In this document: positions 42,523-52,168 of the stretch, one piece after another
How the letters are laid out: each line of letters starts with the position of its first letter
How positions within the stretch are numbered: position 1 is the stretch's first letter
Assembly (NCBI RefSeq): GCF_030053895.1
Contig: NZ_CP125781.1
Location: forward strand, 1,240,001-1,304,000
Direction: 5' to 3'
Length of the DNA: 64,000 nt
Origin: Trabulsiella odontotermitis
Lineage (GTDB): Bacteria > Pseudomonadota > Gammaproteobacteria > Enterobacterales > Enterobacteriaceae
Notes under the pieces: model-generated
The model's database searches: none
Told to the model about the DNA's origin: nothing
The model's input: only the letters and a program-made list of their open reading frames with translations
Made by a program: the position numbers and the translations under genes

Positions 42523-43809
42523 TTATTCCGCCACGCTCTCCCGAATCGATTTCACCGGCACCACTTTCACCTGCTTAATCATGTTGTCCTGTACGTCGAG
42601 AATATCGATGTCGTACTGATGAATGCGCACGCGGGTACCGACTGCCGGGATTTCTTCCAGCGCTTCCAGAATCATGCCGTTAATGGTACGGGCTTCGTCT
42701 TCCGGCATATGCCAGTTGAATGCTTTGTTGAGTTCGCGTACGTTGGCGCTGCCGTCGATAATCACCGAGCCGTCGTTCTGCGGTGTCACTTCCTCCGCCA
42801 GCGATGGCGACATTGAGGTGGTGAAATCACCGACAATCTCTTCCAGGATGTCTTCCACGGTGACCAGCCCCTGAATATCGCCATATTCATCAACGACCAG
42901 TCCCACTTTCTTTTTATTACGCTGAAATTTCACCAGTTGTGTGCTGAGCGGAGTGCCTTCCGGCACGTAGTAGATTTCATCCGCCGCACGCAGCATCACC
43001 TCTTTGGTGAACTCCTTTTTCTCGGTCATCAGCCGGTAGGCTTCACGCACGCGCAACATGCTGATGGCGTCGTCCAGCGAATCACGGTAGAGCACAATGC
43101 GCCCGTGCGGGGAATGAGTGAGCTGGCGGACGATGGATTTCCAGTCGTCGTTGATGTCGATGCCGACAATCTCATTGCGCGGCACCATGATGTCGTTGAC
43201 GCTGACTTTTTCCAGATCCAGCACCGACAGCAGCATGTCCTGATTACGGCGGGAAATTTGCGAGCGTGATTCGTTAACAATGGTTCGCAGCTCGTCTTTA
43301 CTGAGCGCGCCGCTAATGACCGTATCGGCTTTGATCCCCATAAGACGCATCAGCATGCGGGTGATGGTGTTCAGTAGCCAGACCAGCGGCATCATTAATA
43401 TCTGCAACGGCGCTAACAGAAAACTGCTCGGGAAGGCGACTTTCTCCGGGTACAGCGCGGCGATGGTTTTCGGCAGTACTTCGGCAAACACCAGCACCAC
43501 AAAGGTTAATACCCCGGTGGCGATCGCGACGCCCGCATCGCCATACAGCCGCATCCCGACGATGGTGCCGAGCGCCGAGGCCAGAATGTTAACCAGGTTA
43601 TTGCCAATCAGAACCAGACTGATGAGGCGATCAGGTTTGCGCAGCAGTTTTTCTACGCGCTTCGCCGGGCGGTTGCCTTGCTTGGCCAGATGACGCAGCC
43701 GGTAGCGGTTCAGCGTCATCATGCCGGTTTCGGAACCGGAGAAATAGGCGGAAATGACCACCATGATGATCAGCGTGATGATCAGCGCAGTGGTTGAGAT
43801 ATGTTCCAA
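42523..43809 (-). CDS. yfjD: CorB/YfjD CNNM-type membrane protein
   Basis: A 428-aa protein read from a TTG start (EHISTTALIITLII), as in E. coli. DUF21 membrane domain with three to four TM helices (about 1-180), two CBS domains (about 205-330) and a CorC/HlyC C-terminal domain (about 345-425). Family members are linked to magnesium/cobalt export and resistance. Intact. Confidence 0.92.
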   Translation of the reverse strand: MEHISTTALIITLIIMVVISAYFSGSETGMMTLNRYRLRHLAKQGNRPAKRVEKLLRKPDRLISLVLIGNNLVNILASALGTIVGMRLYGDAGVAIATGVLTFVVLVFAEVLPKTIAALYPEKVAFPSSFLLAPLQILMMPLVWLLNTITRMLMRLMGIKADTVISGALSKDELRTIVNESRSQISRRNQDMLLSVLDLEKVSVNDIMVPRNEIVGIDINDDWKSIVRQLTHSPHGRIVLYRDSLDDAISMLRVREAYRLMTEKKEFTKEVMLRAADEIYYVPEGTPLSTQLVKFQRNKKKVGLVVDEYGDIQGLVTVEDILEEIVGDFTTSMSPSLAEEVTPQNDGSVIIDGSANVRELNKAFNWHMPEDEARTINGMILEALEEIPAVGTRVRIHQYDIDILDVQDNMIKQVKVVPVKSIRESVAE

Positions 43810-43828
43810 GACGGAATTCCTTTATCGC

Positions 43829-44620
43829 TTAACCCGCGAATTGTTGGATAAGACGGCTGCCAAAATAGGCCAGCGTCAGCAATCCGGCGCCCGCTACGTT
43901 AAACCAGACGACGCGACGACCGCGCCAGCCTTCATGATAGTGGCCCCACAACAATACGATATAGACAAACCATGCGATGATGGAAAGGACAGCTTTATCG
44001 AGATTTTCGATGCTGAAGAGATTCTGCATATAAAACAGGCCGGTGCAGAGTGTGAGCGTGAGCAACACGACGCCGACCTGGGTGATGTGAAACATTTTTC
44101 GCTCAATGCTCATCAGCGGCGGCATGTCGTTACTGAATGCCAGCTTTTTGTTTTTCAGCTGATAGTCGATCCAGGCGAGTTGCAGGGCATACAGCGCGGC
44201 GATGATGAGCGTCGCATAGGCGAACAGCGACAGGCCGATGTGGATCATCATGCCCGGTGTGGCTTCAAGATGCGTGATGAACTCATTGGGCATGAACGTG
44301 GCTAACGCCAGGTTGATCAGCGCAAAGGCGTAGACAATCGGCAACAGCAACCAGCCGCGATTGCGCGAGGCGACGATGGTCATCACGGTGCAGATCAGCA
44401 AACTTACCAGCGAGCCGACGTTCAGGATGCTCAGGTTCTGCCCACTTTCGCCACCAGGGAAAATGCGCGCCTGCAACGCAAAAGCGTGGCTGATAAGCGC
44501 GACAACGGCGGAAAGAATCGCCATGCGCCGCCAGCCGCTGTTTTTTTGCAGCAAACCGGGAATGATCAACGCGAGGCTGACAGAGTAAGCGACCAGAGCT
44601 AACAGGGCAAAAACAGGCAT
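43829..44620 (-). CDS. ypjD: YpjD, CcmC-like cytochrome c assembly family membrane protein
   Basis: A 263-aa protein from ATG 44620 (MPVFALLALVAYSV), matching E. coli; the open frame starts 26 codons earlier. Eight hydrophobic helices and the family motif WGHYHEGWRGRRVVWFNVAG. Related to heme-handling CcmC proteins; linked to yfjD, 19 bp downstream, in one transcription unit. Specific function is not established. Confidence 0.9.
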   Translation of the reverse strand: MPVFALLALVAYSVSLALIIPGLLQKNSGWRRMAILSAVVALISHAFALQARIFPGGESGQNLSILNVGSLVSLLICTVMTIVASRNRGWLLLPIVYAFALINLALATFMPNEFITHLEATPGMMIHIGLSLFAYATLIIAALYALQLAWIDYQLKNKKLAFSNDMPPLMSIERKMFHITQVGVVLLTLTLCTGLFYMQNLFSIENLDKAVLSIIAWFVYIVLLWGHYHEGWRGRRVVWFNVAGAGLLTLAYFGSRLIQQFAG

Positions 44621-44786
44621 ATAGGTGTCAACGGTTTGCTGGATAAGAAAGAGAATCAGTATACCGTCAGGAATCGTCTGCTCCAACCGTTGCATCACAT
44701 CTCAGGTTGTGTCGTGTTATACTGCGGCAAATTTCTGGCTTTTTGTCGCATCAGCGACTGAACGTTTCCACCTCAGGCGAGAGACA

Positions 44787-46148
44787 ATGTTTGATAATTT
44801 AACCGATCGTTTGTCGCGTACGCTGCGTAATATCAGCGGTCGCGGACGCCTTACTGAAGACAATATCAAAGAGACCCTGCGTGAAGTGCGCATGGCGCTG
44901 CTGGAAGCTGACGTTGCGCTGCCGGTCGTGCGTGACTTTATCAATCGCGTGAAAGAAAAAGCGGTAGGTCACGAGGTCAACAAAAGCCTGACGCCAGGAC
45001 AGGAGTTCGTCAAAATCGTTCGTGACGAACTGGTTGCGGCGATGGGTGAGGAAAACCAGAGCCTGAACCTCGCAGCACAGCCACCGGCAGTGGTGCTGAT
45101 GGCCGGCCTGCAGGGGGCCGGTAAAACAACCAGCGTCGCAAAACTGGGTAAGTTCCTCCACGAGAAGCATAAAAAGAAAGTGCTGGTGGTTTCAGCGGAC
45201 GTTTATCGCCCGGCGGCGATCAAACAGCTGGAAACCCTGGCGCAGCAGGTTAGTGTCGATTTCTTCCCCTCTGACGTGGGGCAAAAACCGGTTGATATCG
45301 TTAACGCGGCGCTGAAAGAGGCGAAGCTGAAATTCTACGACGTGCTGCTGGTGGATACCGCCGGTCGTCTGCACGTTGATGAAGCGATGATGGATGAAAT
45401 CAAGCAGGTTCATGCATCGATCAACCCGGTAGAAACGCTGTTCGTGGTCGATGCCATGACCGGTCAGGATGCCGCAAATACGGCGAAGGCGTTCAACGAA
45501 GCGCTGCCGCTGACCGGCGTCGTGTTGACTAAAGTCGACGGCGACGCCCGTGGCGGTGCGGCGCTGTCTATTCGACACATCACCGGTAAGCCGATTAAAT
45601 TCCTCGGTGTTGGCGAGAAAAACGAAGCGCTGGAGCCGTTCCACCCGGATCGTATCGCCTCCCGTATTCTCGGCATGGGCGACGTGCTGTCGCTGATCGA
45701 AGATATCGAGAGCAAAGTCGACCGCGCGCAGGCGGAGAAGCTGGCGAGCAAGCTGAAAAAAGGCGACGGCTTTGATCTGACCGATTTCCTTGAGCAACTT
45801 CGTCAGATGAAAAATATGGGCGGCATGGCGAGCCTGATGGGCAAACTGCCTGGCATGGGGCAGATCCCCGACAACGTAAAAGCACAGATGGATGACAAAG
45901 TGCTGGTACGGATGGAGGCGATTATTAACTCCATGACGCTGAAAGAGCGCGCCAAACCAGAAATCATCAAAGGATCCCGTAAGCGCCGTATTGCTGCCGG
46001 TTGCGGTATGCAGGTGCAGGACGTTAACCGCCTTCTGAAACAGTTCGACGACATGCAGCGCATGATGAAGAAAATGAAGAAGGGCGGGATGGCGAAGATG
46101 ATGCGGAATATGAAAGGGATGATGCCTCCGGGATTCCCGGGGCGTTAA
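44787..46148 (+). CDS. ffh: Signal recognition particle GTPase Ffh
   Basis: A 453-aa protein started at ATG 44787 (MFDNLTDRLSRTLRN). NG domain with GLQGAGKTT, DTAGR and TKVDGD; Met-rich M domain at the C-terminus (MKKMKKGGMAKMMRNMKGMM) that binds signal sequences and 4.5S RNA. Targets membrane proteins co-translationally. Divergent from ypjD. Confidence 0.98.
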   Translation: MFDNLTDRLSRTLRNISGRGRLTEDNIKETLREVRMALLEADVALPVVRDFINRVKEKAVGHEVNKSLTPGQEFVKIVRDELVAAMGEENQSLNLAAQPPAVVLMAGLQGAGKTTSVAKLGKFLHEKHKKKVLVVSADVYRPAAIKQLETLAQQVSVDFFPSDVGQKPVDIVNAALKEAKLKFYDVLLVDTAGRLHVDEAMMDEIKQVHASINPVETLFVVDAMTGQDAANTAKAFNEALPLTGVVLTKVDGDARGGAALSIRHITGKPIKFLGVGEKNEALEPFHPDRIASRILGMGDVLSLIEDIESKVDRAQAEKLASKLKKGDGFDLTDFLEQLRQMKNMGGMASLMGKLPGMGQIPDNVKAQMDDKVLVRMEAIINSMTLKERAKPEIIKGSRKRRIAAGCGMQVQDVNRLLKQFDDMQRMMKKMKKGGMAKMMRNMKGMMPPGFPGR

Positions 46149-46294
46149 CAGGCCTGGCTTATTTGCCATTTTGGTACCGGGGTGTGCTCGAAATGCTCAC
46201 GTACTACGTGTACGCTCCGCTTTCTGCGCGCACGCCGGCGCCAAACTGGCTGCAACGCCGACGGCCCTTGAGATCACGGTTTATTAACTGCTGA

Positions 46295-46322
46295 TTGCAA
46301 TTTTCCCAAAAATCAGTAAAAT
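46295..46322 (+). promoter_or_regulatory. probable promoter of the rpsP-rimM-trmD-rplS operon
   Basis: TTGCAA (46295-46300), a 16-bp spacer and TAAAAT (46317-46322) form a good sigma70 promoter about 75 bp before rpsP. Confidence 0.6.
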
Positions 46323-46342
46323 TTTCGGGCTTTTAATATGAC

Positions 46343-46380
46343 ACCGGGCTCCGTTCCTCGATGGGGCCCGGTTGTTTTAT
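46343..46380 (+). terminator. terminator-like hairpin in the rpsP leader
   Basis: ACCGGGCTCC (46343-46352) pairs with GGGGCCCGGT (46363-46372) with a 10-nt loop and is followed by TGTTTTATT. It lies between the operon promoter and rpsP, 25 bp before the start codon, so it could attenuate the operon or stop read-through from ffh. Confidence 0.6.
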
Positions 46381-46397
46381 TCACACAAGAGGATGTT

Positions 46398-46646
46398 ATG
46401 GTAACTATTCGTTTAGCTCGTCACGGCGCTAAAAAGCGTCCGTTCTACCAGGTTGTTGTCACCGACAGCCGTAATGCACGCAACGGCCGCTTCATTGAGC
46501 GCGTTGGTTTCTTCAACCCGATCGCCGCTGGCGCGGAAGAAGGAACTCGTCTGGATCTGGATCGTATCGCTCACTGGGTTGGCCAGGGCGCGACTGTTTC
46601 CGATCGCGTTGCAACGCTTATCAAAGCAGCAAACAAAGCAGCTTAA
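46398..46646 (+). CDS. rpsP: 30S ribosomal protein S16
   Basis: An 82-aa protein from ATG 46398 (MVTIRLARHGAKKRPFYQVVV), preceded by AAGAGG. First gene of the conserved rpsP-rimM-trmD-rplS operon. The longer upstream frame is not used. Confidence 0.98.
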   Translation: MVTIRLARHGAKKRPFYQVVVTDSRNARNGRFIERVGFFNPIAAGAEEGTRLDLDRIAHWVGQGATVSDRVATLIKAANKAA

Positions 46647-46664
46647 TCTGTCACGGTGGTCATG

Positions 46665-47213
46665 ATGAGCAAGCAACTCACCGCACAAGCACCCGTCGAA
46701 CCGATCGTATTGGGGAAAATGGGGTCTTCATACGGTATTCGTGGTTGGCTCAGAGTGTTTTCCTCCACTGAAGACGCCGAAAGCATTTTTGACTATCAGC
46801 CCTGGTTTATCCAGAAGGCGGGTCAGTGGCAAGAAGTCGAGCTGGAAAGCTGGCGTCACCACAATCAGGATATCGTCATTAAGCTGAAAGGCATTGACGA
46901 TCGCGATGCCGCGAATCTGCTGACCAATTGTGAAATTGTCGTAGATTCCTCGCAGTTGCCGCCGCTGGAAGAGGGTGACTACTACTGGAAAGACCTGATG
47001 GGCTGCCAGGTAGTGACCACAGAAGGCTACGACCTCGGTAAAGTCATCGATATGATGGAAACCGGGTCGAATGACGTTCTCGTCATTAAGGCAAACCTGA
47101 AAGATGCGTTTGGTATCAAGGAGCGGTTGGTTCCGTTCCTCGATGGGCAGGTTATCAAGAAAGTCGATCTCACTACTCAAACGATTGAAGTAGATTGGGA
47201 TCCTGGTTTTTAA
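46665..47213 (+). CDS. rimM: 16S rRNA processing factor RimM
   Basis: A 182-aa protein from ATG 46665 (MSKQLTAQAPVEP). N-terminal RimM beta barrel (GSSYGIRGWLRVFSSTE) and C-terminal PRC barrel (YYWKDLMGCQVVTTEGYDLG). Helps mature the 30S head with S19. Begins 18 bp after rpsP. Confidence 0.98.
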   Translation: MSKQLTAQAPVEPIVLGKMGSSYGIRGWLRVFSSTEDAESIFDYQPWFIQKAGQWQEVELESWRHHNQDIVIKLKGIDDRDAANLLTNCEIVVDSSQLPPLEEGDYYWKDLMGCQVVTTEGYDLGKVIDMMETGSNDVLVIKANLKDAFGIKERLVPFLDGQVIKKVDLTTQTIEVDWDPGF

Positions 47214-47243
47214 ACCTCCGGATTACCGGTAAAAGACGGCGCT

Positions 47244-48011
47244 ATGTGGATTGGCATAATCAGCCTGTTTCCTGAAATGTTCCGCGCGATTACCGACTAC
47301 GGGGTAACTGGCCGGGCAGTAAAAAATGGCCTGCTGAGCATCCAGAGCTGGAGTCCTCGTGACTTCACGCACGACCGGCACCGTACCGTGGACGATCGTC
47401 CTTACGGCGGCGGACCGGGGATGTTAATGATGGTGCAACCCTTACGGGATGCCATTCATGCAGCAAAAGCCGCGGCAGGTGAAGGCGCTAAGGTGATCTA
47501 TCTGTCACCTCAGGGACGCAAGCTTGATCAAGCAGGCGTCAGCGAACTGGCCACGAATCATAAACTGATTCTGGTGTGTGGTCGCTACGAAGGAATAGAC
47601 GAGCGCGTAATTCAAACCGAGATTGACGAAGAATGGTCTATCGGCGATTACGTTCTCAGCGGTGGTGAGTTGCCAGCAATGACGCTGATTGACTCGGTTT
47701 CCCGGTTCATTCCGGGGGTACTGGGGCATGAAGCTTCAGCAACGGAAGATTCCTTTGCTGATGGATTACTGGACTGCCCACACTATACTCGTCCTGAAGT
47801 GTTAGAAGGCATGGAGGTCCCGGCAGTGTTACTGTCAGGCAACCACGCCGAGATTCGTCGCTGGCGTTTGAAGCAGTCGCTGGGCCGTACCTGGCTTAGA
47901 AGACCTGAACTTCTGGAAAACCTGGCTCTGACTGAAGAGCAAGCAAAGTTGCTGGCGGAGTTCAAAACGGAACACGCGCAACAGCAACATAAACATGATG
48001 GGTTGGCATAA
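47244..48011 (+). CDS. trmD: tRNA (guanine-N1-)-methyltransferase TrmD
   Basis: A 255-aa SPOUT methyltransferase. Start motif MWIGIISLFPEMF, trefoil-knot SAM site (YLSPQGRK, LVCGRYEGIDER, IGDYVLSGGE). Makes m1G37 in tRNAs, preventing +1 frameshifts. Third gene of the operon. Confidence 0.98.
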   Translation: MWIGIISLFPEMFRAITDYGVTGRAVKNGLLSIQSWSPRDFTHDRHRTVDDRPYGGGPGMLMMVQPLRDAIHAAKAAAGEGAKVIYLSPQGRKLDQAGVSELATNHKLILVCGRYEGIDERVIQTEIDEEWSIGDYVLSGGELPAMTLIDSVSRFIPGVLGHEASATEDSFADGLLDCPHYTRPEVLEGMEVPAVLLSGNHAEIRRWRLKQSLGRTWLRRPELLENLALTEEQAKLLAEFKTEHAQQQHKHDGLA

Positions 48012-48052
48012 CGCCCCCAAATATCAGTTTACCCAGGATAAGAGATTAAATT

Positions 48053-48400
48053 ATGAGCAACATTATTAAGCAAATTGAACAAGAGCAGATGAAGCAGGAC
48101 GTACCTTCCTTCCGTCCGGGTGATACCGTGGAAGTGAAAGTATGGGTTGTTGAAGGTTCCAAAAAACGTCTGCAGGCATTCGAGGGCGTGGTTATCGCTA
48201 TTCGTAACCGCGGTCTGCACTCTGCATTCACTGTTCGTAAGATTTCCAACGGCGAAGGCGTTGAGCGTGTCTTCCAGACTCACTCTCCGGTAGTTGACAG
48301 CATTGCTGTTAAACGTCGTGGTGCCGTTCGTAAAGCTAAACTGTACTACCTGCGTGAGCGTACTGGTAAAGCAGCTCGTATCAAAGAGCGCCTTAACTAA
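48053..48400 (+). CDS. rplS: 50S ribosomal protein L19
   Basis: A 115-aa protein of normal length (FRPGDTVEVKVWVVEG; KLYYLRERTGKAARIKERL). Last gene of the trmD operon, followed by a strong terminator. Confidence 0.98.
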   Translation: MSNIIKQIEQEQMKQDVPSFRPGDTVEVKVWVVEGSKKRLQAFEGVVIAIRNRGLHSAFTVRKISNGEGVERVFQTHSPVVDSIAVKRRGAVRKAKLYYLRERTGKAARIKERLN

Positions 48401-48425
48401 GATTCGCTCAGGCGACATCCTGTTT

Positions 48426-48459
48426 AAAAAGGGCTGGCCGAAAGGCTGGCCCTTTTTTT
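48426..48459 (+). terminator. rplS operon terminator
   Basis: GGGC..GCC GAAA GGC..GCCC forms a stem with an internal mismatch and a GAAA loop, followed by a T-run at 48453-48459. Confidence 0.9.
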
Positions 48460-48470
48460 ATCTCTGCGTG

Positions 48471-48953
48471 TTATGGCTCGCTGATGACAATGGCGACGCG
48501 ACGGTTTTCGGCGCGGCCCTGCGCGGTTTTGTTGCTGCCAATCGGGAACTGTTTGCCAAGTCCGCGGGTGGTCAGATTGCTGCGCGGAATGTGTGCGCCT
48601 TCGGCCCAGGCATCGGCCACGATGTTGGCGCGCTTAAGGGAAAGCGCTTCGTTGTAACTGTCTTCGCCGTAATTATCGGTGTGACCATCCATGCGCGCAT
48701 GGGTAATGCCGGTGGTGGCGAGACGTGACGCCATGCCTTCGATTTGCTGTTTGCTGCTGTCGTTCAGCGTGTAGTCGTTTTTACCGAACAGAATTTTATC
48801 TGAAAGCCCAAGTGACCAGTCACCGTTAAGCTCGTTAAAGCCATACGATTTCATCGCGGCGACCTGTTCAGGCGAAAACTTTCCTTGCGGCGACTGACAG
48901 CCTGTCAGAAACAGTGTTGCCAGCAAAGCCGGTGCGAGGTAACGACCGAGCAT
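48471..48953 (-). CDS. yfiB: OmpA-like lipoprotein YfiB
   Basis: A 160-aa lipoprotein with lipobox (FLTGCQS) and C-terminal OmpA-type peptidoglycan-binding domain (DGHTDNYGEDSYNEALSLKRANIVADAW). In Pseudomonas YfiBNR, YfiB sequesters the inhibitor YfiR under envelope stress, freeing the cyclase YfiN. Third gene of yfiR-dgcN-yfiB. Confidence 0.93.
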   Translation of the reverse strand: MLGRYLAPALLATLFLTGCQSPQGKFSPEQVAAMKSYGFNELNGDWSLGLSDKILFGKNDYTLNDSSKQQIEGMASRLATTGITHARMDGHTDNYGEDSYNEALSLKRANIVADAWAEGAHIPRSNLTTRGLGKQFPIGSNKTAQGRAENRRVAIVISEP

Positions 48954-48970
48954 ATTCCTTTCCTTATTAC

Positions 48971-50191
48971 TTATGATGAAGTCTTAGCACGTTGATTTTT
49001 CATTAAATACATATTTCGGTCCGCCAGCTCCTGCAGGCTTTCAACCGACGTATGCTCCCACGTCAGCGCATAGCCGACGCTCAGTGAGAACGGGGTGTAA
49101 AGCCCGTTGTGGAGATCGAACGGACGAACGAAATGCTGTGACAGCGCCGTGCAAATGCGCTGCACTTCATTTTCGCTGTGAACGCCATACAGGATCATGG
49201 CGAACTCATCACCGCCAAGCCGGTAGGCGATATGACGTTTGCCGCCGAAGTCGCTCAATCGTTTTGCCACTTCCATCAGTACGCAATCACCAGCGGCGTG
49301 TCCCCAGGTATCATTAATAAATTTGAAGTTATCGCCGTCGAGAAACAACAGCGCAGAACTGGTTTTAGCGTGGCTGTCATTCATCAGCGCGGCGATAGAA
49401 CTGCGAAATGAGGCACGGTTCGCCAGTCCGGTGAGCGGGTCATGCAGTGCGGTACGCAGCAACTGGGCATTTTTGGCCTGCAGTTTCAGCTGCCACTCCT
49501 CCATTTCATCAAGCAGGCTGTTGAAGTCCTGGGCAAAATGGTGAAATTCTTCGATCGGCTCTTCAGGGACGCGGCGGGAAAAATTACGGTTGGTACGCAC
49601 GTCATGAACGACATCAGTAATATTTTGCAGCGCCGTCACCACATCAGAATGCAGGTGGCGGGTGACCAGCAACGCCACCACTGCCGCCAGCAGAATGCAG
49701 GCAGTGAGTACCATCAGCGACATCCAGATAAAATGGCTGATCAGGCTGGCGCGCGCGGCTAAGTGAATAACGCCGACCATCTGTTCGTTATGCCAGACTG
49801 GCTGCGATACCGGCACGGGAAACAGCCAGCGGCTGACCAGACTGTTCAGTGCGTCCTGCTTTTCGCCGGGAATGTATGACCAGTAAGCAAAGCGCTGGAG
49901 GTTGCGATCCATCACTTCGGCCACGGCGAATTGCCCCTGTTTGCCGAGCGTTTTGAGCGTCTCCGTGGCGGCAGTGCTGTCACCGAACACCAGCGACGCC
50001 TCAAGGCTGTGGCTCATGGTGGCGCCGGTCAGTTCGAGGTTTTTTTGTGCATACTGTTTCAGCGTGAGGACGGACGCGATGCTTAACAGCAGCCAGACCA
50101 GCATCATCGTAATCACGACGCTAACCACGCTGATTCGCCGCAAGGTGCGTTTAAACGTCGGGCGTTGAAGAGGGGTCATATCCTTATTCAT
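48971..50191 (-). CDS. dgcN: Diguanylate cyclase DgcN (YfiN)
   Basis: A 406-aa inner-membrane protein. TM helices near residues 22-45 and 155-180 enclose a periplasmic CHASE8-type domain; then a HAMP segment and a GGDEF domain with intact active site (YRLGGDEFAMILYG). Makes c-di-GMP, promoting biofilm; also a division inhibitor in E. coli. Overlaps yfiR by 8 nt. Confidence 0.95.
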   Translation of the reverse strand: MNKDMTPLQRPTFKRTLRRISVVSVVITMMLVWLLLSIASVLTLKQYAQKNLELTGATMSHSLEASLVFGDSTAATETLKTLGKQGQFAVAEVMDRNLQRFAYWSYIPGEKQDALNSLVSRWLFPVPVSQPVWHNEQMVGVIHLAARASLISHFIWMSLMVLTACILLAAVVALLVTRHLHSDVVTALQNITDVVHDVRTNRNFSRRVPEEPIEEFHHFAQDFNSLLDEMEEWQLKLQAKNAQLLRTALHDPLTGLANRASFRSSIAALMNDSHAKTSSALLFLDGDNFKFINDTWGHAAGDCVLMEVAKRLSDFGGKRHIAYRLGGDEFAMILYGVHSENEVQRICTALSQHFVRPFDLHNGLYTPFSLSVGYALTWEHTSVESLQELADRNMYLMKNQRAKTSS

Positions 50192-50795
50192 GCTCCTTAG
50201 TCCGTGCCAGCATTAATACCTCAGGATTTACTCTGACGCCGCTGCGGGTAAGTACGTCAAGGTTTACGGAAAATTTCACCGTCGCTGAATGAAATATCAG
50301 GCAAAAGGCGCTGCCCGCAGCACATTCAGGGTTTTGCTCGGCAATGGTCAGCACGGGGCGGGGGTGTAGTTTTCCCGCTAAGGCCATTTGCTGTGAAGGT
50401 GATTCACTGCCGAAATAAAGCGCGTTGCAGCGGGCCGTCAGGGCCTCCTGATCGTTTTTCACGACAACAGGTTGGTAGGGGAGTGGCGCAGAAGTTGCAT
50501 CGCTTAAGGTCTGCGTAAAGCGGGAAGAAGAAAAAACACACAAGCGTGGCGTTCCGCTGAGATCCGGCCAGCGTGTATAACTGATAATGCCAGAGACAAT
50601 AGCGCGAACTGAGCGATCGGCGGCAGGGGGTGTTGCTGCGAAGAGCGGTTTACCTGCAAAAATAAGCGCCAGTAGCCCCAGGAGCTGGCAAGAGATTTTC
50701 CAACGCGGGTTGCTCACCAAAAACCGCCGTACAGCCTGAAATAAAACATGAGTAGATGTATTTTTAAGAATATCACCATTCACTGAGGTAGTCAT
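50184..50795 (-). CDS. yfiR: Periplasmic regulator YfiR
   Basis: YfiR family (DUF4154) core from RAIVSGIISYTRWPDL to GVRVNPEVLMLARTKEHE, with four Cys in the mature domain. It inhibits YfiN/DgcN. The frame carries a longer N-terminus than E. coli YfiR. I choose ATG 50795 (MTTSVNGDILKN, 203 aa) with a late hydrophobic segment (LLGLLALIFAGKPLFA) as the signal or anchor; an ATG at 50837 is also possible. Confidence 0.85.
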   Translation of the reverse strand: MTTSVNGDILKNTSTHVLFQAVRRFLVSNPRWKISCQLLGLLALIFAGKPLFAATPPAADRSVRAIVSGIISYTRWPDLSGTPRLCVFSSSRFTQTLSDATSAPLPYQPVVVKNDQEALTARCNALYFGSESPSQQMALAGKLHPRPVLTIAEQNPECAAGSAFCLIFHSATVKFSVNLDVLTRSGVRVNPEVLMLARTKEHE

Positions 50796-50920
50796 TACGA
50801 CCTGAAATTGATTATCTGCCCTTAAGTTGAATCTCAATCAGAATAGGGAGACAGGTGACAGTATTGCCGGTCAATCCTGCTTGAACTGGTTTTCGCTGAT
50901 GAATGAGAACAAATTGAGAG

Positions 50921-50992
50921 TGTAAAGTAATAATTACACGTGGTATGGCGAGAAAATGGCTTAAAATTAGCTAGTGTAAAATAATATTTACG
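50921..50992 (+). promoter_or_regulatory. TyrR boxes upstream of aroF
   Basis: TGTAAAGTAATAATTACA (50921-50938) and TGTAAAATAATATTTACG (50975-50992) match TGTAAA-N6-TTTACA. They show tyrosine-dependent repression of aroF-tyrA by TyrR. A third weaker site may follow near 51003. Confidence 0.85.
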
Positions 50993-51087
50993 AGCTGTGG
51001 CTTGTATTCTTTACTGTCTGTGATATCGTGTTGTCATCCTCAGGTGAGGAAACCACTATCGCAAACGAGCTATACAGGATCGCCATC

Positions 51088-52158
51088 ATGCAAAAAGACG
51101 CGCTGAACAACGTACATATCTCCGACGAACAGATACTGATCACCCCGGAACAGTTAAAAGTCGAATTTCCGCTGAGTGCTGAACAGGAAGCTCAGGTTGA
51201 GCATTCCCGCCAGACCATTTCCGACATCATCGCCGGTCGCGATCCGCGCCTGCTGGTGGTGTGTGGACCCTGCTCGATTCACGATCCGGAAACCGCGATT
51301 GAATATGCTCGTCGATTTAAAGCACTTGCCGCAGAGGTCAGCGATAGCCTCTATCTGGTGATGCGCGTCTATTTTGAAAAACCCCGTACCACGGTTGGCT
51401 GGAAGGGGCTGATTAACGATCCGCACATGGATGGCTCGTTTGATGTTGAATCTGGTCTGAAAATTGCGCGTCGTCTGCTGCTCGAACTGGTGAACATGGG
51501 GCTGCCGCTGGCGACCGAAGCGCTCGATCCGAACAGCCCGCAATACCTGGGCGATCTCTTTAGCTGGTCGGCGATTGGTGCGCGCACCACTGAATCGCAG
51601 ACCCACCGCGAGATGGCCTCCGGCCTTTCCATGCCGGTCGGCTTTAAAAATGGCACGGACGGTAGCCTCGCCACGGCGATTAACGCCATGCGCGCCGCCG
51701 CAATGCCGCACCGCTTTGTCGGCATCAACCAGGCCGGGCAGGTTTGCCTGTTGCAAACACAGGGGAATCCGGACGGGCATGTGATTTTACGCGGTGGCAA
51801 AGCGCCGAACTACAGCCCGTCAGATGTCACGCAGTGTGAAAAAGAGATGGAACAGGCAGGACTCAAACCCGCGCTGATGGTAGATTGCAGCCACGGTAAC
51901 TCGAATAAAGATTACCGTCGTCAGCCCGCCGTGGCCGAGTCGGTTGTGGCGCAGATCAAAGACGGAAACCGTTCTATCATTGGTCTGATGATTGAAAGCA
52001 ATATTCATGAGGGCAATCAGTCGTCCGAACAGCCGCGCAGTGAGATGAAATACGGCGTGTCGGTCACCGATGCCTGCATTAGCTGGGAAACAACGGACGC
52101 GCTGCTGCGTGAAATCGATAAAGATCTGCGTGGCCAGTTGAAGGCGCGTCTGGGGTAA
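51088..52158 (+). CDS. aroF: DAHP synthase, tyrosine-sensitive
   Basis: A 356-aa protein from ATG 51088 (MQKDALNNVHISDEQ). Class I DAHP synthase signatures GPCSIHD, KNGTDG and DCSHGNSNKD. First step of the shikimate pathway; this isoenzyme is feedback-inhibited by Tyr. Operon with tyrA, 10 bp downstream. Confidence 0.97.
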   Translation: MQKDALNNVHISDEQILITPEQLKVEFPLSAEQEAQVEHSRQTISDIIAGRDPRLLVVCGPCSIHDPETAIEYARRFKALAAEVSDSLYLVMRVYFEKPRTTVGWKGLINDPHMDGSFDVESGLKIARRLLLELVNMGLPLATEALDPNSPQYLGDLFSWSAIGARTTESQTHREMASGLSMPVGFKNGTDGSLATAINAMRAAAMPHRFVGINQAGQVCLLQTQGNPDGHVILRGGKAPNYSPSDVTQCEKEMEQAGLKPALMVDCSHGNSNKDYRRQPAVAESVVAQIKDGNRSIIGLMIESNIHEGNQSSEQPRSEMKYGVSVTDACISWETTDALLREIDKDLRGQLKARLG

Positions 52159-52168
52159 GAGGAACGTT

